A DNA stretch of 64,000 nt from an uncultured Pelagibacteraceae bacterium (GCA_902591775.1 CACJBW010000002.1:1-64000), one strand, 5' to 3'. Counted from the stretch's first letter, positions 50,332-60,074 are shown. The notes: a model not told the origin generated them from the sequence alone. Numbers and translations: made by a program.

Positions 50332-52999
50332 TGATCATATTCCTTAGAACATATTGTAGAATACCACCGTTCTTGTAGTATTCTAATTCATTTTTAGTGT
50401 CTATTCTGCATAACATTTTAATTTTTTTAATTTCCCCTGTTGCATATTTAATTTCAACTTCTAAATGATCGCCAGGATCAATTCCTTTCTCAAGACCTAA
50501 TACTGATATTAATTCTGACCCTTTTAAGTTTAAATTCTGTCTATTCATGTTTTCTACAAACTGTAAAGGTAAAACACCCATTCCTATAAGATTTGATCTA
50601 TGTATTCTTTCAAAACTTTCTGCAATCACAGTTTTTACACCTAATAATTTTGTTCCTTTTGCTGCCCAATCTCTTGAAGAACCAGTTCCATATTCTTTTC
50701 CCCCAAATACAACTAAATCTGTTCCTCTTTTTTTGTATTCAACAACTGCATCATAAATAGGCATTACTTTTTCATCAGGATATAATTTAGTGAAACCTCC
50801 CTCTGTTCCTGGAGCCATTTCATTTTTAATTCTAATGTTGGCAAATGTTCCTCTCATCATTACTTCATGATTTCCTCTTCTTGCACCATAAGAATTATAA
50901 TCCTTGGGCAAAATTTGATGCTTCATAAAATAATTTCCTGTTGGGCTTTCTTTTTGGATGCTTCCAGCCGGAGATATATGGTCTGTTGTTACCATATCCC
51001 CTAAAATTAATAATGGTCTTGCATCTTTTATTTCCTTAAAACCCTCTGGTTCATCAGGTAAATTTTCAAAGAATGGAGGTTTTTTTACATAGGTAGAGTT
51101 TTCTTCCCAATTATAAATACTTCCTTTGTCCACTTTAATTTTTTGCCATTGCTCTGGCCCTTCTGAGACATTTGAATATCTATTAACAAACATTTCTGGG
51201 TTTAAAGATTGCTTAAGAGTATCCTCAATCTCTTTGTTAGAAGGCCAAATATCTTTTAAATAAACATCTTGTCCTTTGATATCTTTGCCTAGGGAATCTT
51301 TATACAAATTCATTCTCATAGATCCTGCAATTGCATAGGCTACTACAAGAGGAGGTGAAGCTAAATAATTTGCTTTTACTAATGGAGAGATCCTTCCTTC
51401 AAAGTTTCTATTTCCAGATAAAACTGAGACAGCGTATAAATTATTTTCTTTAACAGCATCAGTAATGTTATCTGGTAAAGGTCCAGAGTTACCAATACAA
51501 GTTGTGCAACCATAACCAACTAAATTAAACCCTAATTCATCTAAATATTTGCTTAAACCAGCTTTATCTAAATAGTCAGTAACAACTTGTGATCCAGGTG
51601 CTAATGAAGTTTTAACCCAAGGTTTAACAGTTAAACCTTTTTCAATTGCATTTTTGGCCAACAATCCTGCACCAATTAATACATTTGGGTTGGAGGTATT
51701 CGTACATGACGTAATAGCTGCTATTAATATATCTCCATCTTTTATCTCAAAATCTGTGTCTTTAACTTTTGCTACTGTTGGATCAGTTTTTTTACATATA
51801 TCTTCAAAAACTTTTATAAAATTTTTTGATGCCTCTGTTAAAAGAACTTTGTCTTGTGGTCTTTTTGGCCCAGAAATTGTTGGAACCACTGTAGACATAT
51901 CTAGAGATAAAGTATCAGTAAAAACAACATCTTTGCTTGCCCACAAATTTTGTTCCTTTGCGTATTTTTCTACGATTTGAATATTCTCTTTTGATCTTCC
52001 TGAAAATTCTAAATATTTTAATGTTTCTTCATCAATTGGAAAAAATCCACAAGTAGCACCATACTCTGGTGCCATGTTTGCAATAGTTGCTCTATCAGCA
52101 AGTGTTAGATTTTTTAGACCTTCTCCATAAAATTCTACAAATTTGCCTACAACACCTTTGTCTCTTAACATTTTCACCACTGTTAAAACTAGATCGGTAG
52201 CAGTTGTACCTTCAGGTAGCTTATTTTTCATTTCAAACCCAATAACTTCTGGTATCAACATTGATATAGGTTGTCCTAGCATACCTGCTTCTGCTTCAAT
52301 TCCTCCAACACCCCAGCCTAGTACTGATAAACCATTAACCATTGTAGTATGACTATCAGTACCAACAAGCGTATCTGGGAATAAGTATTCTTTATCTTCA
52401 AATTTTTCGTTCCAGACTACTTTTGATAAATATTCTAAATTTACCTGGTGACAAATTCCAGTGCCTGGTGGGACAATTCTAAAATTATTAAAGGCTTGCT
52501 GTCCCCATTTTAAAAAAGAATATCTCTCAAAGTTCCTGTCAAACTCAATATCAACATTCTCTTTTAATGAATTCTTTGTTGCAAACTTATCCACTTGAAC
52601 AGAGTGGTCGATTACAAGATCAACTGAAGAAAGAGGGTTGATAGTATTTGGATCTTTGTTCTTTTCCTTAACTGTATCTCTCATTGCAGCAAGATCAGCA
52701 ATAGCTGGTATACCTGTATAATCCTGCAAAAGCACTCTTGCAGGTCTATATGCAATTTCTGTTTTGGATTTTTTTGAATTTAACCACTCTTTAATCGCCA
52801 AAATTTGTTCTTTATTAACTGTCACGTTGTCTTCATATCTAAGAAGATTTTCAAGTAAGACTTTTATTGATTTTGGTAATTTATTTATTCCCTCTAAGCC
52901 ATTTTTCTCTGCTTCTTTTAGCGAATAAAAAGAATAATTTTTTCCATATACTGATATTTCTTTTAGACAATTAAATGAATTTTGGTGTCCTGGTTTCAT
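50324..52999 (-). CDS. acnA: aconitate hydratase AcnA
   Basis: TCA-cycle isomerisation of citrate to isocitrate, 4Fe-4S enzyme of the AcnA/IRP1 type, 891 aa. Cluster Cys lie in AAITSCTNTSNPNVLIGAGL (about residue 435) and VGYGCTTCIGNSGPLP (about 500); VGTDSHTTMVNGLSVLGWGV and YGTGSSRDWAAKGTKLLGVK are further family blocks. The swivel domain near residue 660 contains LILGDMVTTDHISPAGSI. Followed by yfgM-like and bamB with overlapping ends. Preceded by the LysE-type gene 4 nt upstream. Confidence 0.97.
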   Translation of the reverse strand: MKPGHQNSFNCLKEISVYGKNYSFYSLKEAEKNGLEGINKLPKSIKVLLENLLRYEDNVTVNKEQILAIKEWLNSKKSKTEIAYRPARVLLQDYTGIPAIADLAAMRDTVKEKNKDPNTINPLSSVDLVIDHSVQVDKFATKNSLKENVDIEFDRNFERYSFLKWGQQAFNNFRIVPPGTGICHQVNLEYLSKVVWNEKFEDKEYLFPDTLVGTDSHTTMVNGLSVLGWGVGGIEAEAGMLGQPISMLIPEVIGFEMKNKLPEGTTATDLVLTVVKMLRDKGVVGKFVEFYGEGLKNLTLADRATIANMAPEYGATCGFFPIDEETLKYLEFSGRSKENIQIVEKYAKEQNLWASKDVVFTDTLSLDMSTVVPTISGPKRPQDKVLLTEASKNFIKVFEDICKKTDPTVAKVKDTDFEIKDGDILIAAITSCTNTSNPNVLIGAGLLAKNAIEKGLTVKPWVKTSLAPGSQVVTDYLDKAGLSKYLDELGFNLVGYGCTTCIGNSGPLPDNITDAVKENNLYAVSVLSGNRNFEGRISPLVKANYLASPPLVVAYAIAGSMRMNLYKDSLGKDIKGQDVYLKDIWPSNKEIEDTLKQSLNPEMFVNRYSNVSEGPEQWQKIKVDKGSIYNWEENSTYVKKPPFFENLPDEPEGFKEIKDARPLLILGDMVTTDHISPAGSIQKESPTGNYFMKHQILPKDYNSYGARRGNHEVMMRGTFANIRIKNEMAPGTEGGFTKLYPDEKVMPIYDAVVEYKKRGTDLVVFGGKEYGTGSSRDWAAKGTKLLGVKTVIAESFERIHRSNLIGMGVLPLQFVENMNRQNLNLKGSELISVLGLEKGIDPGDHLEVEIKYATGEIKKIKMLCRIDTKNELEYYKNGGILQYVLRNMING

Positions 53000-53003
53000 A
53001 TTT

Positions 53004-53594
53004 TTAGTAATAAAAAGTTGCTATACAGCTTAATAAGAGAGCCGACATAACATAATTAAACCATTTAATAAATTTCTCATTTGTCGCGAATTTCCTCATA
53101 AATTTTCCAATTATAGTCCAAAAAATAATACTAATAACTGCAAACAAAAAGGCAATGCTTAAAAGCCAAATTGAATATGAAATAAAGTTACCACCAGTTT
53201 CTACATATGTTGAGACTGCAATTATAGCAACAATTACTCCTTTAGGATTTAGAAATTGATATAGAAATGTTTCAACAAAATTTACAGGTTTTAGATTATC
53301 ATTTTCACTTGATGATTTTGAAAATGATATTTTGTATGACAAATATATTAAAAAAATTGTTCCTGTTACAATTAAACATTTTTGAAGTATTGGATAAAGC
53401 TTAAATATATTTATTAAACCAAAATTAATTACTGCTAGCATAAATGTAAATCCAAAAATTACTCCTAACATTAAAGGAATAGTTTTTTTAAATCCGTGAT
53501 TAAACCCAGAGTGAGAGGCAACAATATTATTTGGTCCTGGTGAACAGCTCGTAACAAACATAAACAAACATAGAGACAGTAATTCGGGGTGCAT
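53004..53594 (-). CDS. LysE/RhtB family amino-acid exporter
   Basis: 196-aa inner-membrane protein with about six helices. The family motif CSPGPNNIVASHSGFNHGFK (residues about 18-37) with the Pro-Gly-Pro is clear, then LMLGVIFGFTFMLAVINFG and LYQFLNPKGVIVAIIAVSTY (conserved NPK). Substrate of this branch is usually an amino acid or homoserine lactone; it cannot be read from sequence. Packed between csaA (2 bp gap) and acnA. Confidence 0.92.
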   Translation of the reverse strand: MHPELLSLCLFMFVTSCSPGPNNIVASHSGFNHGFKKTIPLMLGVIFGFTFMLAVINFGLINIFKLYPILQKCLIVTGTIFLIYLSYKISFSKSSSENDNLKPVNFVETFLYQFLNPKGVIVAIIAVSTYVETGGNFISYSIWLLSIAFLFAVISIIFWTIIGKFMRKFATNEKFIKWFNYVMSALLLSCIATFYY

Positions 53595-53596
53595 GT

Positions 53597-53938
53597 TTAT
53601 GCTACAGGCAAACCATTTTCTACTTTTTGGGATGGGTGAACAAGAACAACTTTGCCTTCCTCATCTATAGAACCAAGAATTAAAACCTGAGACACAATAC
53701 CTGCTATATTTTTTTCAGGAAAGTTACATATGCCAATTACTTGTTTTCCGACTAGATTTTCCTCATTATAATAATGAGTTATCTGTGCTGATGATTGCTT
53801 AATTCCTATATCTTTCCCAAAGTCAACCTCAACAACTAGAGATGGTTTCCTTGCTTTTTCATTTTTTTTTACCGATATTACTGTTCCTACTCTGATATCT
53901 ACTTTGTCATAAATGTCGTAGGTTATTTGTTCTTTCAT
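53597..53938 (-). CDS. csaA: CsaA-type tRNA-binding/chaperone protein
   Basis: 113-aa OB-fold protein, homologous to the tRNA-binding domain of methionyl-tRNA synthetase/EMAPII. Motifs: KVDIRVGTVISVKKNEKARK (residues about 12-31), VVEVDFGKDIGIKQSSAQIT, and QVIGICNFPEKNIAGIVSQV, ending with HPSQKVENGLPVA. Reported as a secretion-related chaperone in Bacillus; the role in proteobacteria is open. First gene of the long minus-strand operon, divergent from argE with only 25 bp between start codons. Confidence 0.95.
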   Translation of the reverse strand: MKEQITYDIYDKVDIRVGTVISVKKNEKARKPSLVVEVDFGKDIGIKQSSAQITHYYNEENLVGKQVIGICNFPEKNIAGIVSQVLILGSIDEEGKVVLVHPSQKVENGLPVA

Positions 53939-53948
53939 AGATTTAATA

Positions 53949-53954
53949 TATAAT
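53949..53954 (+). promoter_or_regulatory. possible argE -10 element
   Basis: Perfect TATAAT ends 9 bases before the argE start codon in the 25-bp divergent gap with csaA. There is no Shine-Dalgarno sequence, so a leaderless mRNA is possible. The -35 would lie in the csaA start region. Weak call in AT-rich DNA. Confidence 0.3.
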
Positions 53955-53963
53955 TAAAAACAA

Positions 53964-55152
53964 ATGAGTACAGGAAATAATTTAGAAGAAATATATAGTA
54001 ATTCAATTAAAATACTAAAAGATTTAATTGCATTTAAAACTGTATCTGGTGAAAACAATACTCAACTAATTGACTATTGTGATAACATTTTAAATACATT
54101 GGGTGCGGTATCCTTTAGAACATATGATGAAGAAGAAAAAAGAGTAAATCTGTTTTCAACTATAAAAGCTAAAAAAAAGAGTAAAAAAAAACCAATAATT
54201 TTATCTGGACATACTGATGTGGTTCCAGTTTCTAAAGGATGGGCAACAGATCCTTTTGATGCAACAATCAAAGATGACAAATTGTTTGGTAGAGGCTCAT
54301 GTGATATGAAAGGATTTATAGCATGTGCATTAGCATACGCACCTATTTTTTCTTCATCAAATTTAGACAGAGATATTCATTTTTCATTTACGTTTGACGA
54401 GGAAACTGCTTGCATAGGTGCCCCTATATTGATTAAAGAATTAAAAAAAAGAGAAATTCATGATTGTATTTGCATAGTGGGTGAACCAACCAATATGAAA
54501 ATAATAGATGCACACAAAGGATGTTATGAATATACAACATATTTTGAAGGTCTTGCAGGGCATAGTTCACAACCAGAAAAAGGTGTGAGTGCAGTTGAAT
54601 TTGCTGCAAGATATGTGAATAAACTATTAGAATTAAAAGAAAATCTTAAATCTAGACAATTAAAAGACTCGATCTTTGAACCACCTTATTCAACTTTACA
54701 AATTGGTGGAATTTTTGGTGGCATAGCACACAACGTCATTGCTGATAAATGCCATGTAAACTGGGAGACAAGACCAGTAGTTAAAGAAGATGGAATTTTC
54801 TTAAATAACGAAATAGATAAATTTACAAATGAAATTCTTTTACCAGAAATGCAAAAAATTTATCCAAAATCTTCCATAAAAAAAAACTATAATTGGTGAA
54901 ATTACTGGCTTCGATAGAGTCCCTAACTCAGAAGCATGCGAGTTTGTTTCGAGTATAACTGGAGATAATTCTAGAGATGTAGTTTCTTTCGGTACAGAAG
55001 CAGGACTATTTCAGGAGATTGGAATTAGTACAGTTGTATGTGGACCAGGATCTATAAAGCAAGCTCATAAGATTGATGAATTTATAAAACTATCTGAAAT
55101 TAAAAAATGTATTAGTTTTTTAGATGGCATTAAAAATAAATCTTTAAATTAA
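53964..55152 (+). pseudogene. argE: acetylornithine deacetylase ArgE, interrupted by a +1 frameshift
   Basis: M20-family deacetylase releasing ornithine from N-acetylornithine. The first frame (311 aa) contains PIILSGHTDVVPVSKGWATD, DDKLFGRGSCDMKGFIACAL and CIVGEPTNMKIIDAHKGCYE (metal ligands and dimerisation domain), then stops at 54897. After the A9 run at 54878-54886, the next frame encodes the missing end: TIIGEITGFDRVPNSEACEF ... VSFGTEAGLFQEIGISTVVC ... GPGSIKQAHKIDEFIKL, ending at 55152. Removing one A would restore a normal-size enzyme of about 395 aa. It could be a real mutation, homopolymer error, or transcript slippage. The end overlaps the convergent aldehyde dehydrogenase gene by 4 bp. 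Confidence 0.88.
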
Positions 55153-56582
55153 TTCCAACCACCAATAGATTTTACTTCTAAAAATTCTAATAAACCTTCT
55201 TTTCCACCTTCCCTTCCTATTCCAGAGTGTTTAAATCCTCCAAATGGAGCATCTACAGCTAGTGAAGCTGTATTAGCAACTATCATCCCAGATCTAAGCT
55301 TTCTTGCAACTCTTTTAACTTTTTCTTGATCTTCAGTTTGAATATAATTTGTCAAACCATAAGGAGTATCATTTGCAATTTCTATTGCCTCCTCCTCTGT
55401 TTCAAATGGAATTACTGATAATACTGGACCAAAAATCTCAGTTCTGGCAATTTCCATATTATTATTTACATCAACAAAAACAGTTGGCTTTACGTAATAA
55501 CCATCCTCTAAACCATCAGGTTTTCCAGGTCCCCCTGCTATTAAATTAGCACCCTCATCTATACCCTTTTTAATTAAACCTTGAATTTTATTATACTGTG
55601 TTTCTGATATTACCGGACCAATGTGATCTCCTTCTTTTTGGGGAATATCAACTTTATATTCGTTAGCAAATTTTTTTAATCTATTAATTGCATCATCATA
55701 AATTGATTTTTCTACCAGCATTCTTGTAGGTGCATTACATGATTGACCTGAATTTCTAAAACATCTTGCAGCTCCTCTTTCAATTGCCTCAGAATCTGCA
55801 TCTTTAAAAATAATATTTGCTCCTTTTCCACCTAATTCAAGACTTACTCTTTTAAAGTCTTTTGCTGCGTTTTGAGAAATTAGAGCTCCAGCTCTTGTTG
55901 AGCCTGTAAAAGATATCATATTTACATCTTTATGACTGGTCAGTGCATTACCTGTAGTTTCCCCATCTCCATTAACCAAATTAAATACACCTTTTGGAAA
56001 ACCTGCCTCATCAATAAGCTCTGCAAGTATCATCGATGATAAAGGTGCTAGCTCAGAAGGTTTTAAAATCATAGTACATCCTGCTGCTAAGGCTGGGATT
56101 ACTTTTAAACAAACTTGATTCATTGGCCAATTCCATGGTGTAATTAATACACAAACTCCTTTGGGTTCATAAATAATTCTCTGATCTTGCGCATGATCTC
56201 CTAAAGGTTTTTCAAAATCAAAAGCTTTAAGATACTTTATGAATGATTTCGTATGACTTGCTCCTGTGCCAGTTTGTAGTTTAGATGCAAAATCTTTTGG
56301 AGCACCCATTTCCATCATTATTGCTTCTGTAGTATCATTCCATCTTTTTTTATATAACTCATAAAACTTTTCTAATAGTTTAATCCTCTCTTCTTTTTTT
56401 GTGAAACCCCAAGTTTGAAAAGCAGTTTTTGCAGCTGATACTGCATCATCAACATCTTCTTTTCCACCCAGTGAAATAACTGCACAACTTTTTTCTGTAG
56501 CAGGATTTATTACTTGAATATCTTTAGAATTTTTTGGTTCTACCCATTTACCATTTATATAAAAATTTCTTTTTTCAAACAT
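55149..56582 (-). CDS. NAD(P)-dependent aldehyde dehydrogenase
   Basis: Aldehyde dehydrogenase superfamily, 477 aa. GVCVLITPWNWPMNQVCLKV (residues about 141-160) and KPSELAPLSS form the cofactor region, FTGSTRAGALI the NAD loop, VSLELGGKGANIIF the Glu general base (about 250) and RNSGQSCNAPTRMLV the catalytic Cys (about 284); EIFGPVLSVIPF and FGGFKHSGIGREGG follow. Substrate is not readable; with an agmatinase-type gene 19 bp upstream on the same strand, an aminoaldehyde or guanidinoaldehyde is plausible. Convergent with argE. Confidence 0.93.
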   Translation of the reverse strand: MFEKRNFYINGKWVEPKNSKDIQVINPATEKSCAVISLGGKEDVDDAVSAAKTAFQTWGFTKKEERIKLLEKFYELYKKRWNDTTEAIMMEMGAPKDFASKLQTGTGASHTKSFIKYLKAFDFEKPLGDHAQDQRIIYEPKGVCVLITPWNWPMNQVCLKVIPALAAGCTMILKPSELAPLSSMILAELIDEAGFPKGVFNLVNGDGETTGNALTSHKDVNMISFTGSTRAGALISQNAAKDFKRVSLELGGKGANIIFKDADSEAIERGAARCFRNSGQSCNAPTRMLVEKSIYDDAINRLKKFANEYKVDIPQKEGDHIGPVISETQYNKIQGLIKKGIDEGANLIAGGPGKPDGLEDGYYVKPTVFVDVNNNMEIARTEIFGPVLSVIPFETEEEAIEIANDTPYGLTNYIQTEDQEKVKRVARKLRSGMIVANTASLAVDAPFGGFKHSGIGREGGKEGLLEFLEVKSIGGWN

Positions 56583-56601
56583 ATATTAAGCTATCTGTTC
56601 T

Positions 56602-57558
56602 TTAGGCTTTTGCAAACAAATTTGTTAATTCATAAACAATTGTTGCAGCTGCTAAAGAAGTTACTTCTGCATGATCATATGCTGGTGCTACCTCAACTAC
56701 ATCTGCTGAAATTAAGTTTAGCCCTGACAATCCTCTTATAACATTTACAATTTCTCTTGTAGTCATACCTGCTATCTCGGGTGTACCAGTTCCAGGAGCA
56801 AAAGCTGGGTCTAGAACATCAATATCTATCGATAGATATAAAGCATTGTCTCCTACTCTGTTTCTAATTCTCTCAACTATTTTATCTATACCTTCTGTTT
56901 GAAATTCATCGCAATGAATTATTTTAAAACCAAAACTTTCATCGTTCTTAATATCTTCCCTGCTATAGAGTGGACCTCTAATTCCAACATGCATTGATGC
57001 ATCATCTAAAAATAAATTTTCCTCTCTGGCTCTCCTAAATGGTGTACCGTGTGTGTAAGGTGCTCCAAAATAAGTATCCCAAGTATCTAAGTGAGCATCG
57101 AAATGGACTAATGAAACTGGGCCTTTATTCTTTTTATTAATTGCTCTAAGCAATGGAACGGCTATTGTATGATCACCGCCAAGACTAATTATCCCACCTA
57201 CTTTATTTAAAAGATCTGTAGCACCAACTTCTATTTGTTTTATGGCTTCATCAATATTAAATGGATTACAGGCAATATCCCCTGCATCAGCAACTTGTTG
57301 TACTTTAAACGGCTCAACGTCGTAACTTGGATGATAATTTGTTCTCAAATGTCTTGAAGCTTGTCTTATACTCTGAGGCCCAAATCTTGCTCCAGGTCTA
57401 TAACTAGTTCCAGAGTCAAAAGGAACTCCTACAATTGCTACATCACAACTTTCAACGTCTCTTAATTCCGGCAATCTAGCGAAAGTTGATGGTCCCGCAT
57501 ATCTTGGTACTTTCGTTCCACTAACTGGTTGGATTGGTTTTTTATTTTTATCTTTCAA
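56602..57558 (-). CDS. agmatinase/ureohydrolase family protein (SpeB-like)
   Basis: Binuclear Mn ureohydrolase, 318 aa. Metal ligands in LGGDHTIAVPLLRA, VHFDAHLDTWDTYF and LSIDIDVLDPAFAPGTGTPE; N-terminus VAIVGVPFDSGTSYRPGARF GPQSIRQASR is typical of agmatinase and guanidinobutyrase or guanidinopropionase enzymes. The start is TTG at 57558, overlapping the preceding small gene as TTGA; no ATG fits upstream of the domain. Produces urea plus an amine. Which guanidino compound is used is unknown. Grouped with an aldehyde dehydrogenase. Confidence 0.9.
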   Translation of the reverse strand: MKDKNKKPIQPVSGTKVPRYAGPSTFARLPELRDVESCDVAIVGVPFDSGTSYRPGARFGPQSIRQASRHLRTNYHPSYDVEPFKVQQVADAGDIACNPFNIDEAIKQIEVGATDLLNKVGGIISLGGDHTIAVPLLRAINKKNKGPVSLVHFDAHLDTWDTYFGAPYTHGTPFRRAREENLFLDDASMHVGIRGPLYSREDIKNDESFGFKIIHCDEFQTEGIDKIVERIRNRVGDNALYLSIDIDVLDPAFAPGTGTPEIAGMTTREIVNVIRGLSGLNLISADVVEVAPAYDHAEVTSLAAATIVYELTNLFAKA

Positions 57559-57776
57559 TTTTTCGAGCTATTTCTATGAATAAATTCAGCTGCTTTTTTA
57601 AAATCATTGATATTTTTTTGATGCATAGAAAGCTCTTTATTCGAATTTGACGAAAATAGAATTATTAGTAAAGCAATTATAATAGCTGCAGCATAATAAA
57701 ATGGCATTTTTTTCTTCCAAGATATTAAAATCTTTGTAGCGTTATCCGCTTGTTTTTTTGTTGGTCTATTTGCCAT
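57555..57776 (-). CDS. small single-pass membrane protein (73 aa)
   Basis: Unrecognised. One helix (MPFYYAAAIIIALLIILFSS, residues about 30-49) is preceded by a Lys-rich cytoplasmic segment (PTKKQADNATKILISWKKK), so the N-terminus is probably inside, and followed by a polar tail (ELSMHQKNINDFKKAAEFI). The stop overlaps the TTG of the agmatinase-like gene (TTGA), and the start lies 4 bp after the stop of the beta-oxidation fusion gene. It may help couple or localise neighbours; no evidence beyond position. Confidence 0.65.
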   Translation of the reverse strand: MANRPTKKQADNATKILISWKKKMPFYYAAAIIIALLIILFSSNSNKELSMHQKNINDFKKAAEFIHRNSSKN

Positions 57777-57780
57777 AATG

Positions 57781-60003
57781 CTAGTTTACCAAAGGTTTAC
57801 CAGTTTTCAATGTATGTTTAATTCTTTCTTGAGTTTTCTCTGTCTCTATTAGCTTCATAAATGCATCTAATTCTAATTTATATAAATCATCCTCTGATAG
57901 AGTATTTTCTAATGTAGTGTCACCACCACTTAAAACTTTAGCTAATTCTTTGCCAACTTCCATTCCATGATCAAGAATAATTTTTTCATTGTATAATTTC
58001 TCTAACATTTTTAACATTTTGTCATAAACGTTTTTTCCTGAAAGTTTAAAAGTACATTCGGTTGGGGGAGTAAACTCATTATTATTTTGAATAATTTCTT
58101 TTGAAACTGATAATAAGCTATTTCTACTCATTATTTTTTTATCTTCTGGTCTTAAATATTTAAGTGGTTCGGCTTCAATTGGCGAGGTAGCAGTTTTAGC
58201 ATATCCAATAATATCAAATACTTTTAAAGGAGCATAATCAGGATCATTTTTTGCTTCTTCAGTTTGAGACCATCTCCAAAGCATTTCTTTACATCCTCCA
58301 CCTGCTGGAATTAATCCAACCATAGTCTCAACTAAGCCAACTACAATATTAGTATGGGATGCAACAAAGTTGCTTTGACATAAAACTTCAAAACCTCCAC
58401 CCAACGCCAATCCTGATGGCGCTGAAACAACTGGATATTTAGAATATTTTAAATGTTTGCATGTCTCTTGAAAATATTTAACAAACTTTTCAATAGATTT
58501 ATAATCTCCTTTGTCTGCAAAATTCATTGTGTAAGACAAGTTTACACCAGCTGAAAATTGCATTGCCTCGTTCATTATTATTAAAGGTTTGTCTGTTGCA
58601 TTTTTTAAGCTATCCATCGAGTCATAATCTAATGCATTAGCCTTAGTTGTGAATTCAACAATATTAAAATCATCAAACCTGTAGATTTCAGCAGAATTAT
58701 TTTTATCCAATTTAGTTGCTCTAGGTTTTATTTTTCCTAAAGTTTCTAAATCAGTGTATTGTTGTCTTTCACCATAAAAGTTTTCATCTTTGCTTTGAGA
58801 TAAGTTTTCAAGAAACTTATTATTTTCAAATTTATCTATTCTTTCAAAAAAATTCTTAACACCAATTTCTTTTAACATTTCAAAAGGTCCCTTAGACCAA
58901 TTAAAGCCTAGTCTCATTGCTTCATCGATATCATTAAATTTATCTGTAATACCCGGAACTAAAGATGATGCGTATTTAATAATTCTTGAAATTACAGACC
59001 AAGCGTATTCACCATATTTATCTTTTCTATTTATAAGACCAACAATATCCATTTTTTCTGACCCTAAATTGAATTTTTGTGATAGCGAGTATTCACCTGT
59101 TTCTAAGTTAATCCCCTCTAGAACTTTTTTATTATCAGACTTATTCATTCTATAGAAACCACCTTTCCCTTTTCTCCCTGTGTACCCAGTTTCTATAAGT
59201 TTTTTAACTAATGGTATTTCTTTTGCTACATTTTGAAAGTCGTCAGTTTCTGGAAGTTCTTTTATAAAACTTTTCAAAACATCAGCCATCAAATCAATTC
59301 CAATTAAATCATAAAGTCCAAAAACCCCTGTTTTTGGTATTCCCATTGGCCTTCCAAAAACGGCATCAGCTTCTTCAATTGTTAATTTCATTTTAAAAGC
59401 TTCAATCATAGCCACTTGCATAGCGTAGACACCAATTCTATTTCCTAAGAATCCTGGAGTATCATTACAAATTAATGCTCCTTTTCCTAAATCTTTTTCA
59501 CAAAAATTTTTAAGTGAGTTTATTTGATCTAAGTCATTATTTTCATTTTTTACAATTTCTAACAAATCCATATATCTGACTGGATTAAAGAAGTGAGTTA
59601 TACAAAAATCTTTTTTTTCTTCCTCTGAGAGTTTTTCTGAGAGAACTTTAATTGGAATAGAAGATGTATTTGAAGATACTATTGATCCTTTCTTTCTTTC
59701 TTTAAAAATTTTTTCATAAATATTATGTTTAATGTCAATTCTCTCAACGACCGCTTCAACTATCCAGTCTGCTTCACCAACCTCATTAAAATTATCATTT
59801 ATATTTCCAACATTAATATTATTTATTTTTGACTTATCTATTAATAAAGGAGGTCTAGATTTTAAAATTCTATCCCTAGCTTTTTCAGAAATTTCGGTTG
59901 TTAAGTCTAACAATGTTACTGGAATATTTGCATTGCATAATTGAGCAGCAATTCCACTACCCATTGTCCCTGAACCTATAACTACTACTTTGTTAATTTT
60001 CAT
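57781..60003 (-). CDS. 3-hydroxyacyl-CoA dehydrogenase/enoyl-CoA hydratase fusion, FadN type
   Basis: 740-aa beta-oxidation enzyme. N-terminal NAD domain KVVVIGSGTMGSGIAAQLCN (residues 5-24), catalytic His in FCITHFFNPVRYMDLLEIV (about 137), the dehydrogenase C-terminal domain with GFLGNRIGVYAMQVAMIEAF, then a second dehydrogenase-like segment near 330, then an enoyl-CoA hydratase domain from about residue 455 (VSAPSGLALGGGFEVLCQSN, VGLVETMVGLIPAGGGCKEM with Glu). This order (dehydrogenase first, hydratase last) is that of Bacillus FadN, opposite to E. coli FadB/FadJ. No thiolase gene adjoins it here. Confidence 0.9.
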   Translation of the reverse strand: MKINKVVVIGSGTMGSGIAAQLCNANIPVTLLDLTTEISEKARDRILKSRPPLLIDKSKINNINVGNINDNFNEVGEADWIVEAVVERIDIKHNIYEKIFKERKKGSIVSSNTSSIPIKVLSEKLSEEEKKDFCITHFFNPVRYMDLLEIVKNENNDLDQINSLKNFCEKDLGKGALICNDTPGFLGNRIGVYAMQVAMIEAFKMKLTIEEADAVFGRPMGIPKTGVFGLYDLIGIDLMADVLKSFIKELPETDDFQNVAKEIPLVKKLIETGYTGRKGKGGFYRMNKSDNKKVLEGINLETGEYSLSQKFNLGSEKMDIVGLINRKDKYGEYAWSVISRIIKYASSLVPGITDKFNDIDEAMRLGFNWSKGPFEMLKEIGVKNFFERIDKFENNKFLENLSQSKDENFYGERQQYTDLETLGKIKPRATKLDKNNSAEIYRFDDFNIVEFTTKANALDYDSMDSLKNATDKPLIIMNEAMQFSAGVNLSYTMNFADKGDYKSIEKFVKYFQETCKHLKYSKYPVVSAPSGLALGGGFEVLCQSNFVASHTNIVVGLVETMVGLIPAGGGCKEMLWRWSQTEEAKNDPDYAPLKVFDIIGYAKTATSPIEAEPLKYLRPEDKKIMSRNSLLSVSKEIIQNNNEFTPPTECTFKLSGKNVYDKMLKMLEKLYNEKIILDHGMEVGKELAKVLSGGDTTLENTLSEDDLYKLELDAFMKLIETEKTQERIKHTLKTGKPLVN

Positions 60004-60074
60004 AATGAGAATAAAAGTTTATAATGAAAATCTTATTCAAGAGCAACTTAAAGCCATTAAATATTTTAATATTA

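Noticed and set aside
54886-55152. The 88-codon open frame after argE as an independent gene
   Set aside because: It has no start codon of its own and reads directly as the ArgE C-terminus, so it was merged with argE as a frameshifted gene.
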